Below, piece after piece: positions 35,291 to 44,486 of a DNA stretch of 64,000 nt. The notes under the pieces were generated by a model. That model ran no database searches, had not been told where the DNA came from, and worked only from the letters and a program-made list of their open reading frames with translations. A program made the translations under genes and the position numbers. Origin of the DNA: Acidobacteriota bacterium (GTDB lineage: Bacteria > Acidobacteriota > Terriglobia > Bryobacterales > Bryobacteraceae); the NCBI GenBank assembly GCA_018268935.1, contig JAFDVS010000074.1, forward strand, positions 1 through 64,000. The letters are read 5' to 3'. Positions within the stretch are counted from its first letter, which is position 1; each line of letters opens with the position of its first letter.

Positions 35291-35399
35291 CAACGAAATG
35301 CTAACACTAGCTGGACTGCGCGCGATCACAGCACCGGCTCCGGCAAGCTGGGTTGTAGAATACTAAAGTATCGGAACAGTCAAGAATACGAGGGTGCTG

Positions 35400-37835
35400 A
35401 TGATAAGGCCGCTGTCATTCGCAACAGCATGGAAAATTGGCTTCGCCGCACTGACAATCCCTCTTATGGTTTCAGCGCAGGTGGAGCGGTCCGCGCCGCG
35501 AAATGCTTCTGTGTCTGCCGGCTTGTCCAGCCAACGTCAAATCCTGCAACGCTACTGTGTGACATGCCATAACCAGCAAGCCAGGAGTGGCGGCCTGAGC
35601 CTGACCCAGGTCGATCTATCCAGCCCCGGCACACAGCCCGAACTTTGGGAGAAGGTGGTTCGCAAGCTCCGTACGGGTGTCATGCCGCCTCCCGCGGCGC
35701 CGCAGCTTTCCCGGGACCAGCGTCTCGCCACACTCACATCGCTCGAAACATCGCTCGACGCAACCGCGGCGGCAAAGGCGAATGCAGGCCGCACCGAAAC
35801 TCTCCGGCGATTGAGTCGGACGGAGTATCAAAATGTGATCCGAGATCTGCTTGCCCTCGATATCGACGCCTCTTCCCTTCTGCCCGCCGACGAGAGCGGC
35901 CATGGTTTTGACAATGTCAATCTCGGCGATCTATCGCCGACGCTTCTCAACCGATACATTGCAGCTGCGCAGAAGATCAGCCGGCTCGCAGTCGGCAGTA
36001 TGTCTTCACTGCAGAACGACATCATCAGCCTACCCGCCGACCTTACACAAGAGGATCAGTTGCCTGGCCTGCCGCCGGGCACACGTGGTGGTGTGTCGAC
36101 AAAGTATACGTTTCCTCAGGACGGAGAGTACGAAATACAGATCTCATTGATGCGCGATCTGGCAGGAGTCATTAGTGGGTTGCGCGACGGCCGTTCGCAC
36201 GAGATGCTTGTGCTGCTCGACCGCGCACCGGTGAAGACTTTTGCCATTTCGCGAGCCGACCTCGGCGACAAAACGCTGAACGAAAAAATCCTCAAGGCGC
36301 GCATCACCGCGAAGGCCGGCCCGCACGATTTCGGTGTCACTTTCGTCAAGAACGGCTCATCGCTGGTGGAAACGGCCAGACTGCCGACCGAAGCTCGCTT
36401 TAATGACCGCCGGTATCCCCGTACGGCTCCCGCAATCGACCGAATTTCCATCACCGGACCTTACGCGCCTCAAGGCGCGGCCGAGACGCCCAGCCGGCGG
36501 CGATTGTTTGTCTGTCGTCCTGCGGGACAAAACAACACACAGGAAGAAAAATGTGCCGGCGAGATTTTATCAACGGTGATGCGGCGCGCCTACCGCCGGC
36601 CAATCGCTACGACGGACGTTGACGGGCCAATGACCTTCTACCGCAAAGGACGGGCTAGCGGCGATTTCGAGTTGGGAATCACGATGGCGTTGACCGCGGT
36701 GCTCACCAACCCGGAGTTCCTGTTCCGCGTGGAAAGCGATCCCCCAAAAGCAGTGCCGGGTAGCGCCTACCGGATCAGTGATCTCGAACTGGCATCGCGA
36801 CTCTCGTTTTTCCTTTGGAGCAGCATACCGGACGATGAACTGCTCGACGCAGCAGTTGGGGGCAAGCTGAGTGTGCCGGCTGAACTCGAGAAGCAGACAC
36901 GGAGGATGCTGGCCGATCGCCGCTCGTTCAACCTCGCGACCAATTTCGCCGGGCAGTGGCTGCGGCTGCGCAACATCGATGCGGTGATCCCCAGCGGTAA
37001 CTTCTTTCGCGATTTTGACGATAACCTGCGGCAAGCCTTCCGCCAGGAAACCGAGCAATTCTTCGACAGCATTGTGCGCGAAGACAGAAGCGTGCTCACA
37101 TTCCTCAAGTCGGAATACACGTTTCTGAATGAGCGCCTGGCAAAGCACTACGGAATTCGTGGTATCTACGGCAGCCGGTTCCGCCGTGTGACCCTCCCGC
37201 CGGGAAGCCGGCGAGGCGGTCTCCTGCGGCATGGCAGCGTGTTGTCGGTCACATCGTATGCAACCCGAACATCGCCGGTCCTGCGCGGAGTGCTGGTGCT
37301 GAAAAACATCATCGGCGCGCCACCTCCAGCGCCTCCGCCGGATGTGCCGGCCCTCGACGAGAGCACCATGGCCGCCAACCTTCCGATGCGCCAACGTCTG
37401 GCTGCGCATCGCGGCAACCCTGCCTGCGCGAGTTGCCACCAGACCATCGATCCGGTTGGTTTTGCCCTGGAGAACTTCGATGCGGTGGGCCACTGGCGCG
37501 ACTTGGAGGTGGAGGATCAACTCATTGATGCGTCGGGCGCAATCCCTGGCGACAACATGTTCCAGGGAATCGACGGACTCGAAGATGCGTTGATGCGCCG
37601 CCCGGAAATGTTCGTCGCTACTCTCACCGAAAACCTCCTGACGTTCGCGCTGGGGCGCGGCATCGAGTATTACGACGCTCCGGCCATTCGTAAAATCGTG
37701 CGCGAGGCAAAGAACGACGGATACCGGTTCTCGTCGCTAATCACCGGAATCGTGAAGAGCGTACCGTTTCAGATGCGGCAAGCGGAGATCACGCCCGTAG
37801 CTGGTGGGGTCACGAATAAACCGGACACCAGATAA
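35400..37835 (+). CDS. DUF1592/DUF1588-type cytochrome-like exported protein
   Basis: The start is taken at the ATG at 35400 because GAGGG lies 6 bases upstream; a GTG at 35394 is too close to it. The 811-residue protein has a signal peptide (to about residue 28) and a c-type heme site CVTCH near residue 58. It then has the domain order typical of this planctomycete/acidobacterial family: DUF1587, DUF1595, DUF1592 (ASRLSFFLWSSIPDDELL), DUF1588 (with a second CASCH) and DUF1585 at the end. Probably periplasmic redox or hydrolytic; the reaction is not known. It is followed by a DUF1552 gene 13 bases on. Confidence 0.9.
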   Translation: MIRPLSFATAWKIGFAALTIPLMVSAQVERSAPRNASVSAGLSSQRQILQRYCVTCHNQQARSGGLSLTQVDLSSPGTQPELWEKVVRKLRTGVMPPPAAPQLSRDQRLATLTSLETSLDATAAAKANAGRTETLRRLSRTEYQNVIRDLLALDIDASSLLPADESGHGFDNVNLGDLSPTLLNRYIAAAQKISRLAVGSMSSLQNDIISLPADLTQEDQLPGLPPGTRGGVSTKYTFPQDGEYEIQISLMRDLAGVISGLRDGRSHEMLVLLDRAPVKTFAISRADLGDKTLNEKILKARITAKAGPHDFGVTFVKNGSSLVETARLPTEARFNDRRYPRTAPAIDRISITGPYAPQGAAETPSRRRLFVCRPAGQNNTQEEKCAGEILSTVMRRAYRRPIATTDVDGPMTFYRKGRASGDFELGITMALTAVLTNPEFLFRVESDPPKAVPGSAYRISDLELASRLSFFLWSSIPDDELLDAAVGGKLSVPAELEKQTRRMLADRRSFNLATNFAGQWLRLRNIDAVIPSGNFFRDFDDNLRQAFRQETEQFFDSIVREDRSVLTFLKSEYTFLNERLAKHYGIRGIYGSRFRRVTLPPGSRRGGLLRHGSVLSVTSYATRTSPVLRGVLVLKNIIGAPPPAPPPDVPALDESTMAANLPMRQRLAAHRGNPACASCHQTIDPVGFALENFDAVGHWRDLEVEDQLIDASGAIPGDNMFQGIDGLEDALMRRPEMFVATLTENLLTFALGRGIEYYDAPAIRKIVREAKNDGYRFSSLITGIVKSVPFQMRQAEITPVAGGVTNKPDTR

Positions 37836-37848
37836 TGAGGATCACGCA

Positions 37849-39195
37849 ATGTTTCTAACCAAGAAAGCGATTCCCAGACGTGCTTTCCTGAGAGGCTCTC
37901 GGGGCGCCTTGGCCCTGCCTCTGCTGGACGCAATGATTCCCGCCGCCACGGCTTGGGCACAGACACCTGCAAAGCCTGTTACGAGGCTCGGCTTCGTGTT
38001 CATCCCGATGGGATCCGATCAGGATCGATGGACCCCGCCAGGCCAGGGGGCACTCAGCGAGCTTTCTCCGATTCTCACGCCCCTCAAGCCTGTTAAAGAT
38101 CAGGTCACCGTGATCACCAATCTGCGGTTGCCGAATGCCTATCCTGGCACTCACGACACGTCGAACTCAGCCTTCTTGAGCGCGGCCAGCGCCAAGCATA
38201 CCGAGAGCTCCGATTATTTCTCGGGCACGACAGTCGATCAGATCGCGGCCAAGCAATTGGGCCGCGAAACCCAGATTGCCTCCCTGCAACTCGCCATGGA
38301 TCTGAACCCGCTGGCCGGTGTGTGCAATAACGGGTACTCCTGCGTCTATCAGAATTGCCTGTCATGGTCTTCTCCGACGACACCGCTCCCCTCCGAAGCG
38401 CATCCGCGTGTGGTCTTTGAACGGCTATTCGGTGAGGGCGGCAATGCGGCCGCACGCCGCGCCGCACTGCAAACGCGCGCAAGCCTGCTCGATTTATTCA
38501 CGAAAGACATCGCAAAATTCAAGCAGCGCATCGGCGTTTCCGATCGCCTGCGGCTGGATCAGTACCTTAATAGTGTCCGAGAGGTGGAGCGTGAGATCGA
38601 GCGCGCCGAACAAGCAGTGAAAGACAACAAGACGCCCGATGTCGAGCGGCCAATAGGCGTTCCCGCAGCCTTCGCCGACCATGCGAAGCTGATGTTCGAC
38701 CTGCAGACCCTCGCCCTTCAGGCCGATCTCACGCGCGTCATCGCATTCCAACTGACACGCGAGCAGAGCAATCGCACCTATCCGGAAATCGGCGTCAATG
38801 ACCCCCACCATCCAACCAGCCACCATGGGAACGACGCTTACAAGGTTGCCCAGATTGCCAAGATCAACACCTATCATGTCTCGCTGTTTTCCAGCTTCCT
38901 GGAGCGAATGAAAAACACTCCGGACGGCGATGGCTCCCTGCTGGATCACTCGCTCTATCTGTATGGCAGCGGCATGGGAAATCCGAGCCTTCACGATCAT
39001 GAGAACCTCCCCATCCTGGTAGCCGGCGGCGCCAAGACCGGATTGAAGGGCGGCAGACACATTCGCTACCAGAAGGGTACAAACCTGGCCAACCTGCACC
39101 TCACTTTACTTGATCACGTTGGGATTCATTTGGACCGGTTCGTGGATAGCACAGGTAAGGTCGAAGACCTTTTTGAGCGAGTGGACCTCGCATAG
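37849..39195 (+). CDS. DUF1552 Tat-exported protein
   Basis: The ATG at 37849 is chosen because GAGG lies 8 bases upstream and the product then starts with a twin-arginine signal (KKAIPRRAFLRGSRGALALPLL). The 448-residue protein matches DUF1552: RLGFVFIPMGSDQDRWTPP, NLRLPNAYPGTHDTSNSAFLS, AKQLGRETQIASLQL and SHHGNDAYKVAQIAKINTYHVSLFSSFL. The fold is alkaline-phosphatase-like in some predictions, but no catalytic residues can be assigned. It is almost always paired with a DUF1592 protein, as here, and the ankyrin gene follows 9 bases later. Confidence 0.9.
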   Translation: MFLTKKAIPRRAFLRGSRGALALPLLDAMIPAATAWAQTPAKPVTRLGFVFIPMGSDQDRWTPPGQGALSELSPILTPLKPVKDQVTVITNLRLPNAYPGTHDTSNSAFLSAASAKHTESSDYFSGTTVDQIAAKQLGRETQIASLQLAMDLNPLAGVCNNGYSCVYQNCLSWSSPTTPLPSEAHPRVVFERLFGEGGNAAARRAALQTRASLLDLFTKDIAKFKQRIGVSDRLRLDQYLNSVREVEREIERAEQAVKDNKTPDVERPIGVPAAFADHAKLMFDLQTLALQADLTRVIAFQLTREQSNRTYPEIGVNDPHHPTSHHGNDAYKVAQIAKINTYHVSLFSSFLERMKNTPDGDGSLLDHSLYLYGSGMGNPSLHDHENLPILVAGGAKTGLKGGRHIRYQKGTNLANLHLTLLDHVGIHLDRFVDSTGKVEDLFERVDLA

Positions 39196-39204
39196 GAACA
39201 GCAT

Positions 39205-40713
39205 ATGCACTGGCGAAAGACAACGGCACTCGTACTGCTAGCGGCTTCCTCGTCCCTGGCAGCGGCATCCGCCACGCTCGCCGATGCCGCCGAGCAGCGG
39301 GACTGGGCCAGTGTCCGCAGACTCCTTGGTACAGGCGCCGGCGTGAATGCCGCCCAGGTGGATGGAACTACCGCGCTCCACTGGGCCGTCTTTCACGATG
39401 TCGCGGAGCCCGTTCGATTGCTCATCCAAGCGGGCGCGAATGTGAATACGGCAAATCGCTATGGCGTGCCACCGCTGGCACAGGCGTGCATCAATGGGAA
39501 TGCCGAAATTGTCCAGCTACTGTTGCAGGCTGGGGCAGACGCAAACGCCACATTGAAAGGCGGCGAGTCCGTCCTGATGCTGGCCGCGCGCTCCGGCAAT
39601 CTCGAAGCAGTGAAGGCGTTGCTCGCGCGGGACGCCAGACCGGAAACACGCGAGCGCGCCGGCCAGACTGCGCTGATGTGGGCTGCTGCAGAGGGACACA
39701 CCGCCGTGGTCCGCGCGCTGCTCGACGCCGGCGCCGACACAAACGTGACACTGGATTCCGGATTCACAGCATTCTTCTTCGCCGTACGCGGAGGACATCT
39801 CGACACCGTGCGTGTATTCCTCCAGAAGGGTGTGGATGTAAACGCCATGACCCAGCCCCGGCGGAACACAGGTGCTGCCCGGATCCGGCCAACAAGCCCC
39901 TTGATGCTCGCCGTGCTGAATGGCCATTTCGAACTTGCCATCGCTCTCATCGATGCTGGCGCGGACCCGAACGATGTGCGGACGGGGTTTACGCCATTAC
40001 ACATGATGGCCGCCGTGCGAAAGCCGGATTCGAGCGACATGAGTGAGCCGACTCCGCCTACAGGCCTTGGCCGCCTCTCCAGCCCTGACTTCGTCCGCGA
40101 AATTGTCAAACGAGGCGCCAACGTCAATTTCCGCTTGCCGAAAGACGCTCCCAAGCAACCCAACACATCGTCCGGCGTTGCCTCCCCGGGAGCCACGCCG
40201 CTTCTGTTTGCCGCCGACCGCGGCGACGTGCCCTTAATGAATCAACTCGTCAAGTTGGGCGCTGATCCGCTACTCCCAAACTTCGACGGCACCACCCCAT
40301 TGCTGGCGGCAGCCGGCGTCGGCACCAACGAACCACAAGAGGAAGCAGGCGAGGAAGGAGAAGCCGTGGAAGCGGTAAAAGTGCTCCTCGATCTCGGAGC
40401 CGACATCAACACCGTTGACAAGAATGGCGATACGGCGATGCATGGAGCGGCGTATGCCATTAGCCCGCTTGTCGTGAAGTTGCTGGCCGAGCGCGGAGCC
40501 GATCCACAGATTTGGAACAGGCCCAACAAGGCCGGTGGCACACCGCTCTTCATTGCCGAAGGCTACACCAGCCGTCTCCCACGGCCCGATACGCCCACAA
40601 TAGAAGCCATCACCCGGTTGATGGTTGCCGCCGGCCTCTCGACGGAAGGCCAACGGCCGAAGATCGTCGACAGCTACGCGAAGCCGGCCAAACCTACGGA
40701 ACCAATCCACTGA
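39205..40713 (+). CDS. Secreted ankyrin-repeat protein
   Basis: A 502-residue protein with a signal peptide (WRKTTALVLLAASSSLAAAS) and about ten ankyrin repeats, e.g. VDGTTALHWAVFHDVAEP, RYGVPPLAQACINGNAEI, RAGQTALMWAAAEGHTAV and NGDTAMHGAAYAISPL. A Glu-rich loop (EEAGEEGEAVE) sits near residue 375. It is a periplasmic binding scaffold and the third gene of the DUF1592/DUF1552 cassette. Its context suggests it holds those two proteins or a substrate together; this is inference. Confidence 0.88.
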   Translation: MHWRKTTALVLLAASSSLAAASATLADAAEQRDWASVRRLLGTGAGVNAAQVDGTTALHWAVFHDVAEPVRLLIQAGANVNTANRYGVPPLAQACINGNAEIVQLLLQAGADANATLKGGESVLMLAARSGNLEAVKALLARDARPETRERAGQTALMWAAAEGHTAVVRALLDAGADTNVTLDSGFTAFFFAVRGGHLDTVRVFLQKGVDVNAMTQPRRNTGAARIRPTSPLMLAVLNGHFELAIALIDAGADPNDVRTGFTPLHMMAAVRKPDSSDMSEPTPPTGLGRLSSPDFVREIVKRGANVNFRLPKDAPKQPNTSSGVASPGATPLLFAADRGDVPLMNQLVKLGADPLLPNFDGTTPLLAAAGVGTNEPQEEAGEEGEAVEAVKVLLDLGADINTVDKNGDTAMHGAAYAISPLVVKLLAERGADPQIWNRPNKAGGTPLFIAEGYTSRLPRPDTPTIEAITRLMVAAGLSTEGQRPKIVDSYAKPAKPTEPIH

Positions 40714-40755
40714 GCGCCAATTTCTACAATGCCAGCGGTTAGTGATGCACCGGAA

Positions 40756-40781
40756 GCGGCGTGTTCCATGGAACACGCCGC
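40756..40781. terminator. Perfect 26-base palindrome between convergent genes (likely bidirectional terminator)
   Basis: Positions 40756-40781 read the same on both strands: an 11-base GC-rich stem with loop CATG. The element sits between the ankyrin gene (stop 40713) and the convergent TonB receptor gene (stop 40804). There is no T-run on either side, so it may be a stem-only or processing terminator. Confidence 0.6.
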
Positions 40782-40803
40782 CGGATGCAGGACGCTCCCA
40801 CAG

Positions 40804-43800
40804 CTAGAAAATGTACTTCAGAGCAAACTGCAGGTTGCGCATGTTAATGCGCGTGCCGCCGATCACACCGAAGTTGCCACCGCCATTGGTGATATTGCCC
40901 GCCGCATCGCGTTGGATCTGGCCTGCGTTCGTGTCCGGGTTGCCCCAATTGGGATGGTTCGGGAAGTTGAATGCTTCAAAGCGGAACTGGAGAGTATGCG
41001 TCTCAGTAACGCGGAAGTTCTTCAACGTCGAGAAATCCCACCCAAAGATCGACGGGCTGATGAGCGTGTTGCGGCCCACGTTGCCGAACGTGCCGAACGC
41101 CTGAATCGTGTACGCCGCCGGGTTATACCAGCGTTGCGGGTCGCGGTTGGAGAGGTTCGGATCCACACCCGAGTTGTAGTTCGGGCGGTCAAATCCGGCG
41201 CCGGTGTTCGACCGGTCACTGCCGCTGGTGACGGTGAGCGGGAAGCCGGTGCTGAGGGTGAAGATCGAGCCCAACTGCCAGCCACCGGCAATCGCTTCCA
41301 GCACAGGATTGTCAATCGACATGCTGCGGCCTTTGCCCACCGGCAGATCATAGAGAATCGAAGTGACGGCGCGGTGGCGCGTGTCGAACGAGGAATAGCC
41401 GCGCTCGCAACGCATGCAATAGCTGTTCTGGGGGAACAGCGTGTCGCCGTCATTCACCCGGATGCCCGAGGTTTCGTCGATCGACTTCGCCCATGTATAA
41501 GAGACCAGGGCGCTCAATCCATTCGAATACTTCTTCGTCAGCTTCACCCCGAGCGAATTGTAGTTGCCGCGTCCGCCATTGTCCACCAACTGAATGCGGC
41601 CGAAGTTCGGGTACGGCGAGCGGCTGATCACCGAACCGGTGGGACCAGGAATGGCTTCGTTCACCGCCCGCAGCGATTCCAGCTTCCGGGACACCGAACC
41701 GAGATAGCCTGCTTCGAATGCCAGATTCTGGCCGAACTCGCGCTGTACGTTGAACAGGTACTGAACCACATAGGGGGTGCGGCGGTCATAGAGATTGGAG
41801 AATGTGTAGGGTTGCGGAACCTGCGCGAACGCGCCGGCGATTTCCTTAAAGGCGTTGCCCCACTGGCGGTCCGGATAATCGCTGACGGCTTCCTGGCGGA
41901 AACGGCCGGCAATATTGCGAGCCATGTCGAACCGCGGATTTCCGGTGTCCTGCGTATAGAACATGCCGGTACCGGTGCGGATGACCCACCGGCTGCTCGG
42001 GCTCCAGGTGAGTCCGATGCGCGGGGCAAAGTCGTTGTTGTCGCGCTTCACCAGGCGGTCGCCCAGACGGCCGTCCTGAACCACCGTAATGTTGGGCCAC
42101 CGCACCAGGATGTCCGCATAGGGATTGGTGCCGTTGCCCTGGCGGACGAACACAGGATAGCGGCTGAGGTCCGCTACGTTGGGGGTGCTGTCCATGTATG
42201 GGATTGCCGCCGAGAAGAGCTTCCCGGTGGTGTCCTTCCACGGCGGGGTGTTCTCATAGCGGAGCCCGAGGGCGAGCGTCAGCTTGTTGCTGATCTTCCA
42301 GGAGTCGTCAATGTAGAAGTTGAACGAGGTGGCACGGAAACGCGCGCTGCCAATGGCGACCGCGGTTTCCGGACGGCGGATTTCGCCCAGCAGGAAGTCG
42401 GCAAACGAGTTGCCCCCTGCACCCGTGGGCCCCTGCTTGGTGGCGTTCACTTCAAAGCCAAATGAGCCGCGAGCAAACTGGTTTCCGTCCTGATTGAAGT
42501 GGTCGTTGCGGACTTCGCCGCCGAAGCGGATGGTGTGGCGTCCGTTGATCCAGGAGGTGTTGTTGAGGAACTGCATCGAGCGGTTCTTGTTCTCGTAGGG
42601 ACCTTCGGAGTCGTCGCCGAGACCGGAGTAGTTAGCGATGCCCACCGATGGGATGCCCCACGTGATAGGCGCCCCGGTGGCCAAGCCAGGAACAGCGAGT
42701 TCCTTCACCACGTCACGCACGCCGGCAAGCTCGCGCGCCGTGGAGTTGTAGAAGCGCGTGTAGCCGAAGCGGGTTTCATTGACCACATTCGACGTCAGCG
42801 TTCGCGTATTCGTGCCCATGTACTGTTCCACGTTGGTCAGCACCTGGAAACCGTTCAGGCGTAACCCGTCGTTGAACTGCACTTCATCGCCCCAGCTATA
42901 GCGGCCGGACCACTGCGAAGAGGAGGACTCGACGAAGTCCATGCGTAGCACGAACTGATCGCGGTTGATCGGCGCGCCCTGCGATTGTTGGTAGTTCTGC
43001 GCCGCCGTGCCAGTGAGGTTGGGCAAGCGGTAGAACTCGTCGCGGAGCCGCTTCGAGGTGGCATCAATGCGGCTCGCCGGGATCACATTGCCGGGGAACT
43101 GCGTCGAAGTGACGGCATTGCCGGTGCCCGTGCGGGTCTTGGGGTCGAACACACCCGCGGCGAGGCCGGAGAAATCGCCATTCTGGAAAGCCGCGCTCGG
43201 CAAGACATAGAGAGCCTGGGTCGATCGGCGCTGACGGAAGGCTTCGTAGTTGCCCATGAAGAACAGCCTGTCTTTGCCGTTGATCAATTTGGGAATGATC
43301 ACCGGACCGCTGAAGGTGCCGCCATACTGATTCCACTTGAAGGGATCTTTGGGCGGGCGCGCGCTGCGGAACGCATAGTTCTTCGCGTCGAGCTTCTCGT
43401 TGCGCAGGAACTCGAAGGCAGTGCCGTGAAACTGATTGGTGCCGCTCTTGGTGAGCACGTTGATCTGCGTCGTCGCGCGGCCGAACTCGGCCGGGTACAC
43501 GCCGGTTTGCACCTTGAATTCCTGCAGCGCGTCGATCGACGGCTGGATCACGAACGTATTGAAGTTCGGATCGGTGTTTTCCACGCCATCCAGTGAATAA
43601 TGGTTGAACGCGCTACGCTGGCCGCCCACCGAGATGCTCTGCTCGGCGCGGAACGCGCCTTGACGGGAACGGGCCTGGCCGGCGCTGGGGAAGCCAGTGG
43701 AGGTGTTGGGCGCCAGGGACACAAGCTGCAGATAGTTACGGCCGTTGAGCGGCAATTCCACGATGCGCTTGTTCTCCACCACCGTACCGATGGTCGCGTT

Positions 43801-44181
43801 CTCCGTGGTCAGCAGTTGGACCGAGCTTGAAACCTCAACCGTCTCCGACACCGAGCCAACGGTCATCTCCAGGTCGAGGCGGACGGTCTGCTGCACCTGC
43901 ACTTCGATCTTGGCGGTGTAGGATTTGAAGCCCTGCTTCTCCGCGCGCACATTATATGTGCCCGGTGCAAGGGACGGGAAGCTATAGATGCCTGCTTCGT
44001 TCGAGGTGGTTGAACGTTGCGCATTCGTGGCGGCGTTCGTGGCGGTGATGCCGACGCCCGTCATGAGTGAGCCGGAGGCGTCCTTAACTTCGCCGGTGAT
44101 TTCACCGAATGTCTGGCTGAATGCTGGCAGGCTGGCCGCGATTGCGAGAAACACTAATCCGAGGATTTTCTTGGTGCTCAC
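40804..44181 (-). CDS. TonB-dependent receptor, Oar-like, with carboxypeptidase regulatory domain
   Basis: A 1,125-residue outer-membrane protein with a GTG start at 44181 and AGGGAG 7 bases upstream. A signal peptide is followed by a CarboxypepD_reg Ig-like domain (about 25-110, GEITGEVKDASGSLMTGV), a plug region (about 125-230, VVENKRIVELPLNGRNYLQL) and a beta-barrel to the C-terminus, ending in MRNLQFALKYIF with a terminal aromatic. It imports or binds large substrates using TonB energy. The adjacent glycosidase genes point to oligosaccharides. No SusD partner is present, as usual in Acidobacteriota. Confidence 0.92.
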   Translation of the reverse strand: MSTKKILGLVFLAIAASLPAFSQTFGEITGEVKDASGSLMTGVGITATNAATNAQRSTTSNEAGIYSFPSLAPGTYNVRAEKQGFKSYTAKIEVQVQQTVRLDLEMTVGSVSETVEVSSSVQLLTTENATIGTVVENKRIVELPLNGRNYLQLVSLAPNTSTGFPSAGQARSRQGAFRAEQSISVGGQRSAFNHYSLDGVENTDPNFNTFVIQPSIDALQEFKVQTGVYPAEFGRATTQINVLTKSGTNQFHGTAFEFLRNEKLDAKNYAFRSARPPKDPFKWNQYGGTFSGPVIIPKLINGKDRLFFMGNYEAFRQRRSTQALYVLPSAAFQNGDFSGLAAGVFDPKTRTGTGNAVTSTQFPGNVIPASRIDATSKRLRDEFYRLPNLTGTAAQNYQQSQGAPINRDQFVLRMDFVESSSSQWSGRYSWGDEVQFNDGLRLNGFQVLTNVEQYMGTNTRTLTSNVVNETRFGYTRFYNSTARELAGVRDVVKELAVPGLATGAPITWGIPSVGIANYSGLGDDSEGPYENKNRSMQFLNNTSWINGRHTIRFGGEVRNDHFNQDGNQFARGSFGFEVNATKQGPTGAGGNSFADFLLGEIRRPETAVAIGSARFRATSFNFYIDDSWKISNKLTLALGLRYENTPPWKDTTGKLFSAAIPYMDSTPNVADLSRYPVFVRQGNGTNPYADILVRWPNITVVQDGRLGDRLVKRDNNDFAPRIGLTWSPSSRWVIRTGTGMFYTQDTGNPRFDMARNIAGRFRQEAVSDYPDRQWGNAFKEIAGAFAQVPQPYTFSNLYDRRTPYVVQYLFNVQREFGQNLAFEAGYLGSVSRKLESLRAVNEAIPGPTGSVISRSPYPNFGRIQLVDNGGRGNYNSLGVKLTKKYSNGLSALVSYTWAKSIDETSGIRVNDGDTLFPQNSYCMRCERGYSSFDTRHRAVTSILYDLPVGKGRSMSIDNPVLEAIAGGWQLGSIFTLSTGFPLTVTSGSDRSNTGAGFDRPNYNSGVDPNLSNRDPQRWYNPAAYTIQAFGTFGNVGRNTLISPSIFGWDFSTLKNFRVTETHTLQFRFEAFNFPNHPNWGNPDTNAGQIQRDAAGNITNGGGNFGVIGGTRINMRNLQFALKYIF

Positions 44182-44340
44182 GAGTACACTCCCTGATAGC
44201 CCTGAATAAGCAAAGACTGACTACGTTTGCTGTTTCGAAAATGCGGGCTGGCGAGAATCTTCGATAGTTGCAGTTGCACCGCTGCCGCAGTCAACTTGGG
44301 GCTTGCATCGCCGCCTACGGGGGGGGCATCAGCGTTCTTT

Positions 44341-44374
44341 GGGCGCACTTACAGACGGTATCATACCTGCGCCC
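44341..44374. promoter_or_regulatory. Nested inverted repeats in the TonB-MFS intergenic region
   Basis: GGGCGC (44341-44346) pairs with GCGCCC (44369-44374). Inside it is GGTATCATACC (44357-44367), a perfect 5-1-5 palindrome. This could be an operator for a repressor controlling one or both divergent operons, or a hairpin. Function is inferred from symmetry and position only. Confidence 0.35.
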
Positions 44375-44412
44375 CTGTGTGATCGCAATTGCTTGAGAAG
44401 TAAAGTCGCAAT

Positions 44413-44460
44413 GCCCTCGAAGACCGTCGCGTACGGTCCCGCACCTGGGTGAGCGAGGGC
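44413..44460 (+). promoter_or_regulatory. Nested stem-loops upstream of the MFS/GH43 operon
   Basis: GCCCTCG (44413-44419) pairs with CGAGGGC (44454-44460). Inside it GACCGT (44422-44427) pairs with ACGGTC (44433-44438) around loop CGCGT. The element ends 26 bases before the ATG at 44487, so it would lie in the mRNA leader if transcription starts upstream. Confidence 0.35.
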
Positions 44461-44486
44461 CAGGCTGTTACACTCGGGAACACCCG

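Larger units (their letters stand above)
44182..44486. other. 305-base intergenic region between TonB receptor and MFS operon
   Basis: No open frame of note. It contains the leaders of two divergent operons. It holds a run of eight G (44329-44336), the inverted repeats at 44341-44374 and the nested stem-loops at 44413-44460 described separately. No clear -35/-10 pair was found in either direction; a GCAATTGC palindrome lies at 44385-44392. Confidence 0.6.

Noticed and set aside
40729..42465. 578-residue rightward frame inside the TonB receptor gene
   Set aside because: Antisense shadow in GC-rich DNA; His/Arg-rich composition and no motif.
44329..44336. Run of eight G
   Set aside because: Single short tract; no repeat unit and no phase-variation context.
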